Positions 58,923 through 64,000 of a stretch of 64,000 nucleotides of DNA are shown here, one piece after another. Location: NCBI RefSeq assembly GCF_000620645.1, contig NZ_KK211159.1, forward strand, positions 813,321 through 877,320. The letters are read 5' to 3'. A program made the translations under genes and the position numbers. The notes beneath the pieces are model-generated. The model did not search any database. It worked only from the letters and a program-made list of their open reading frames with translations, and was not told the origin of the DNA. Numbering within the stretch: position 1 is the first letter of the stretch; each line of letters starts with the position of its first letter. This stretch comes from Nocardioides sp. URHA0032 (GTDB lineage Bacteria > Actinomycetota > Actinomycetes > Propionibacteriales > Nocardioidaceae).

Positions 58923-60047
58923 ATGGACGCCGGCTCCCTGGTCCCCCCGCCGCACGTGGCGCGGCCGCTGCGGCTCCTCCCCTTCCGGGGGCTGACCCTC
59001 GCCCCGTCGCGCATCGGAGCGCCGTCCTCGGTCCGGGCCTTCACGCGGCCCTACCAGGACGTCGCCGAGCGCCTCCAGCGGTGGGAGCGGCGGGACCAGC
59101 TCAGCCGTGACGACCACCCCGCCGTCTACCTGCACGAGTTCACCACCGGTGGGGTCACCGTGCGCGGCCTCGTCGGTGCGCTGGACATCTCGCACCGAGC
59201 GGCCGGGCGAGGCGACGTCGCGGTGTTCCCCCACGAGGGCGTGCACCCGGCGCAGGTCGAGGAGCTCGCCGCGCGGATGACCGAGATGCAGACGAACCCG
59301 GCGCCGATCCTGCTGGTGCACCGCGGCCCGGCCGCGGTCCGGGACCTGATGGACGCCACCCAGGCGGGCCCGACGCTGCGTGAGTTCACCGACCGGGGCG
59401 GCCAGCACCACCGGGTCTGGGCGATCCGCGACCCGGCCGACCTCGCCCTGCTCGAGGGCTGGCTCTCCCCCACCCAGGCACTGATCGCCGACGGGCACCA
59501 CCGGTACGCCGCCTATCTCCAGATGCAGCACGACGACCCCCGTCCCGCGACCGACGCAGGTCTGGCGATGCTCGTCGACCAGGACGACACCCCGTTGTTC
59601 CTCGGCCCCATCCACCGGGTGCTCGGTCACGTCACGCTCGGCTGCCTGCGCGCCGCGGTGGAGCAGGTGGGCGCGACGTTCGGGGAGGTCGACGCCGAAT
59701 CCGCGGTCGCCGCCCTCGCCCCGGACACGATGGCCGCCACCGACGGGCGGGCGTGGGCGACCGTGCGGCTGGAGCTGCCGCCGGGACGCGTGGCGGTCGA
59801 GGTCCTGCACGAGCGGGTGCTGCCCGCGCTGGCGCCGCAGCCGACCCGCGTCGGGTACCACCACGCGGTGGACGAGGCGCTGGCCAGCGTCGCCAAGCGC
59901 CCCGGCCTCGCCGTCTTGATGCCCGCACCGGAGTTCGCCCAGGTGCTCGCCACCAGCTCGGCCGACCGCCTGCTGCCCGAGAAGGCCACGTCGTTCCAGC
60001 CCAAGCCCAGCGTCGGCGTGCTCATCCGCTCGCTGCGCGACGAATGA
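58923..60047 (+). CDS. DUF1015-family protein
   Basis: The 374-residue protein has the family hallmarks FTRPYQDVAERLQRW near the N-terminus, ADGHHRYAAYL, and a C-terminal ATSSADRLLPEKATSFQPKPSVGVLI segment. The family is widespread; its function is unproven. The ATG at 58923 has TACGAT 6 nt upstream (leaderless pattern). The 15 codons upstream in frame overlap the shared promoter and are not needed. It ends 26 nt inside the convergent SSB gene. Confidence 0.88.
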   Translation: MDAGSLVPPPHVARPLRLLPFRGLTLAPSRIGAPSSVRAFTRPYQDVAERLQRWERRDQLSRDDHPAVYLHEFTTGGVTVRGLVGALDISHRAAGRGDVAVFPHEGVHPAQVEELAARMTEMQTNPAPILLVHRGPAAVRDLMDATQAGPTLREFTDRGGQHHRVWAIRDPADLALLEGWLSPTQALIADGHHRYAAYLQMQHDDPRPATDAGLAMLVDQDDTPLFLGPIHRVLGHVTLGCLRAAVEQVGATFGEVDAESAVAALAPDTMAATDGRAWATVRLELPPGRVAVEVLHERVLPALAPQPTRVGYHHAVDEALASVAKRPGLAVLMPAPEFAQVLATSSADRLLPEKATSFQPKPSVGVLIRSLRDE

Positions 60048-60411
60048 CGCGGCCCGACGCCATCTCGACCTCGACCCTGGACGCCGCCGCGCCACCGGCC
60101 CGGAAGAACCGCCGGTGCAGCGCGCCGACCACCTCGACGACGTCGCCGGCCGACCAGCCGCTCACCGACCGCCGGGCCCGGGCGGACCACGCCGCGCACT
60201 CGATCGCGTCGACGCTCTGACGCGACCTGCCGGCGGGGACGGTCCGGGGCACCACGACCCGGAACGTCCAGACGGTGTCGCCGCTGGGCAGCTCCCGCTC
60301 CTCGGGATCCTGGGAGACCCGGCCGACCAGCCGGACCTCGTTGCTCATGGCGGCCTCGGTCGCGGCTCTGCTCTTCGGCTCGGTCCTCGAGCCTGACTTC
60401 GGTGCGGACAT
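60022..60411 (-). CDS. Short single-stranded-DNA-binding protein (OB fold)
   Basis: The 129-residue protein has an SSB-type OB fold (NEVRLVGRVSQDPEERELPSGDTVWTFRVVV ... DAIECAAWSARARR) but lacks the acidic C-terminal tail of replicative SSB. It is therefore a paralogue, as in SsbB-like accessory proteins. The ATG at 60411 has a perfect GGAGGTGA site 7 nt upstream. An inner ATG at 60348 has only a weak site, but would remove a basic, unstructured 21-residue start. Confidence 0.85.
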   Translation of the reverse strand: MSAPKSGSRTEPKSRAATEAAMSNEVRLVGRVSQDPEERELPSGDTVWTFRVVVPRTVPAGRSRQSVDAIECAAWSARARRSVSGWSAGDVVEVVGALHRRFFRAGGAAASRVEVEMASGRVIRRAASG

Positions 60412-60451
60412 CGCACATCACCTCCGCGAAGAACACTCCGCGGGAGGACGG
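60412..60451 (-). promoter_or_regulatory. Hairpin sequestering the ssb ribosome-binding site
   Basis: On the minus strand, CCTCCCGCG pairs with CGCGGAGG (one bulged base) around a loop. The right arm contains the GGAGG of the ssb ribosome-binding site. Such a fold could make translation conditional. Confidence 0.4.
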
Positions 60452-60566
60452 ACAACCGCGGCCGGGGCGGAGCCGCGCTGTGCAGAGCCCGGTTTTCATC
60501 CGCACTGTGGATCGAAGGTGGGCCGGACGTCGCTGGGAGGTCGGCCGAACATGCCCCGAAATGCCG

Positions 60567-60597
60567 AGCAGGGCCACCCTTATCGGGTGGCCCTGCT
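60567..60597 (-). terminator. rRNA operon terminator
   Basis: A perfect 13-bp stem AGCAGGGCCACCC and its complement, with a 5-nt loop, begins 10 nt beyond the 5S 3' end on the minus strand. Confidence 0.75.
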
Positions 60598-60607
60598 GGG
60601 AAAGAAT

Positions 60608-60726
60608 GTCCGGCGGCGTCCTACTCTCCCACAACCTCTCGGTTGCAGTACCATCGGCGCTGAAAGGCTTAACTTCCGGGTTCGGGATGGGACCGGGTGT
60701 TTCCCTTTCGCCATGGCCGCCGTAAC
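60608..60726 (-). rRNA. rrf: 5S ribosomal RNA
   Basis: The minus strand starts GTTACGGCGGCCATGGCG, contains CCCATCCCGAACCCGG and AAGTTAAGC, and ends GGACGCCGCCGGAC, pairing with the 5' end. It is about 119 nt; ends are judged by eye (a few nt either way). Confidence 0.95.
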
Positions 60727-60828
60727 TCTTGCGACCGGTGTCGTGGTGTCTGCACACGACATCGACCAAGTATTCAGTTGATCAATCAGATCTCTAGTGG
60801 ACGCGAGGCTTTGTAGGTTCAATTGAGG

Positions 60829-63988
<3,160 letters not shown>

Positions 63989-64000
63989 ACACTCAACAAA

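Overview
The window is high-GC chromosomal DNA from an actinobacterium, most likely Nocardioides or a close relative. The evidence is the extreme G+C with third-position bias, frequent GTG starts, SteA/SteB and TlyA, and a housekeeping gene order (xerD, NUDIX, pyrG, steB, steA, recN, nadK, tlyA, HAD phosphatase; and parA, RHH, scpA, scpB, rluB, cmk, der) that matches the order I recall from Mycobacterium and other Actinomycetota. The genus is inference. No phage, insertion sequence or CRISPR array was seen.

Layout. 1-4300: a truncated P-loop kinase and four late cobalamin genes, cobT-cobS facing cobU-cobQ. 4360-11240: an iron-regulated siderophore-interacting protein, a holin/phosphodiesterase fusion coupled to a degenerate PAP2/pseudokinase/flippase-like fusion, and an FMN glutamate-synthase-like protein. 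11225-15750: an NDMA-type alcohol dehydrogenase behind a KstR-like operator, an SDR coupled to a zinc-ribbon phosphatase, small proteins, and the wreck of a two-component system. 15831-29299: a secreted 1570-residue Ig-like repeat/PxKF protein, then a type IV pilus locus (pilD, three minor-pilin-like genes, pilC, pilB, pilT, pilA), all on the minus strand. 29400-31700: small hypothetical genes, repeats, a membrane protein and tRNA-Pro(GGG). 31750-43610: DinB, a secreted protein, and the der-plsC-cmk-tyrA-aroH and parA-RHH-scpA-scpB-rluB groups, with a VOC/AraC pair between them. 43600-60411: GH26 and GNAT genes sharing one divergent promoter region, a Ski2-like helicase, xerD-ald-NUDIX-pyrG-steB-steA-recN-nadK-tlyA and associated genes, a DUF1015 gene and a short SSB. 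60567-64000: the end of an rRNA operon (23S, 5S, terminator) on the minus strand; 16S would lie to the right.

Recurring themes. Most operons are tightly coupled by ATGA/GTGA overlaps. At least nine genes show a TANNNT hexamer 6-7 nt upstream of the start codon, the signature of leaderless transcripts. In two divergent pairs the opposing -10 hexamers share the same TA. The pilus locus makes a monoderm-type machine (two ATPases, one platform protein, a prepilin peptidase, a major pilin and minor pilins) without PilM/N/O in this window. The Ig-like protein beside it is a candidate surface or adhesive partner.
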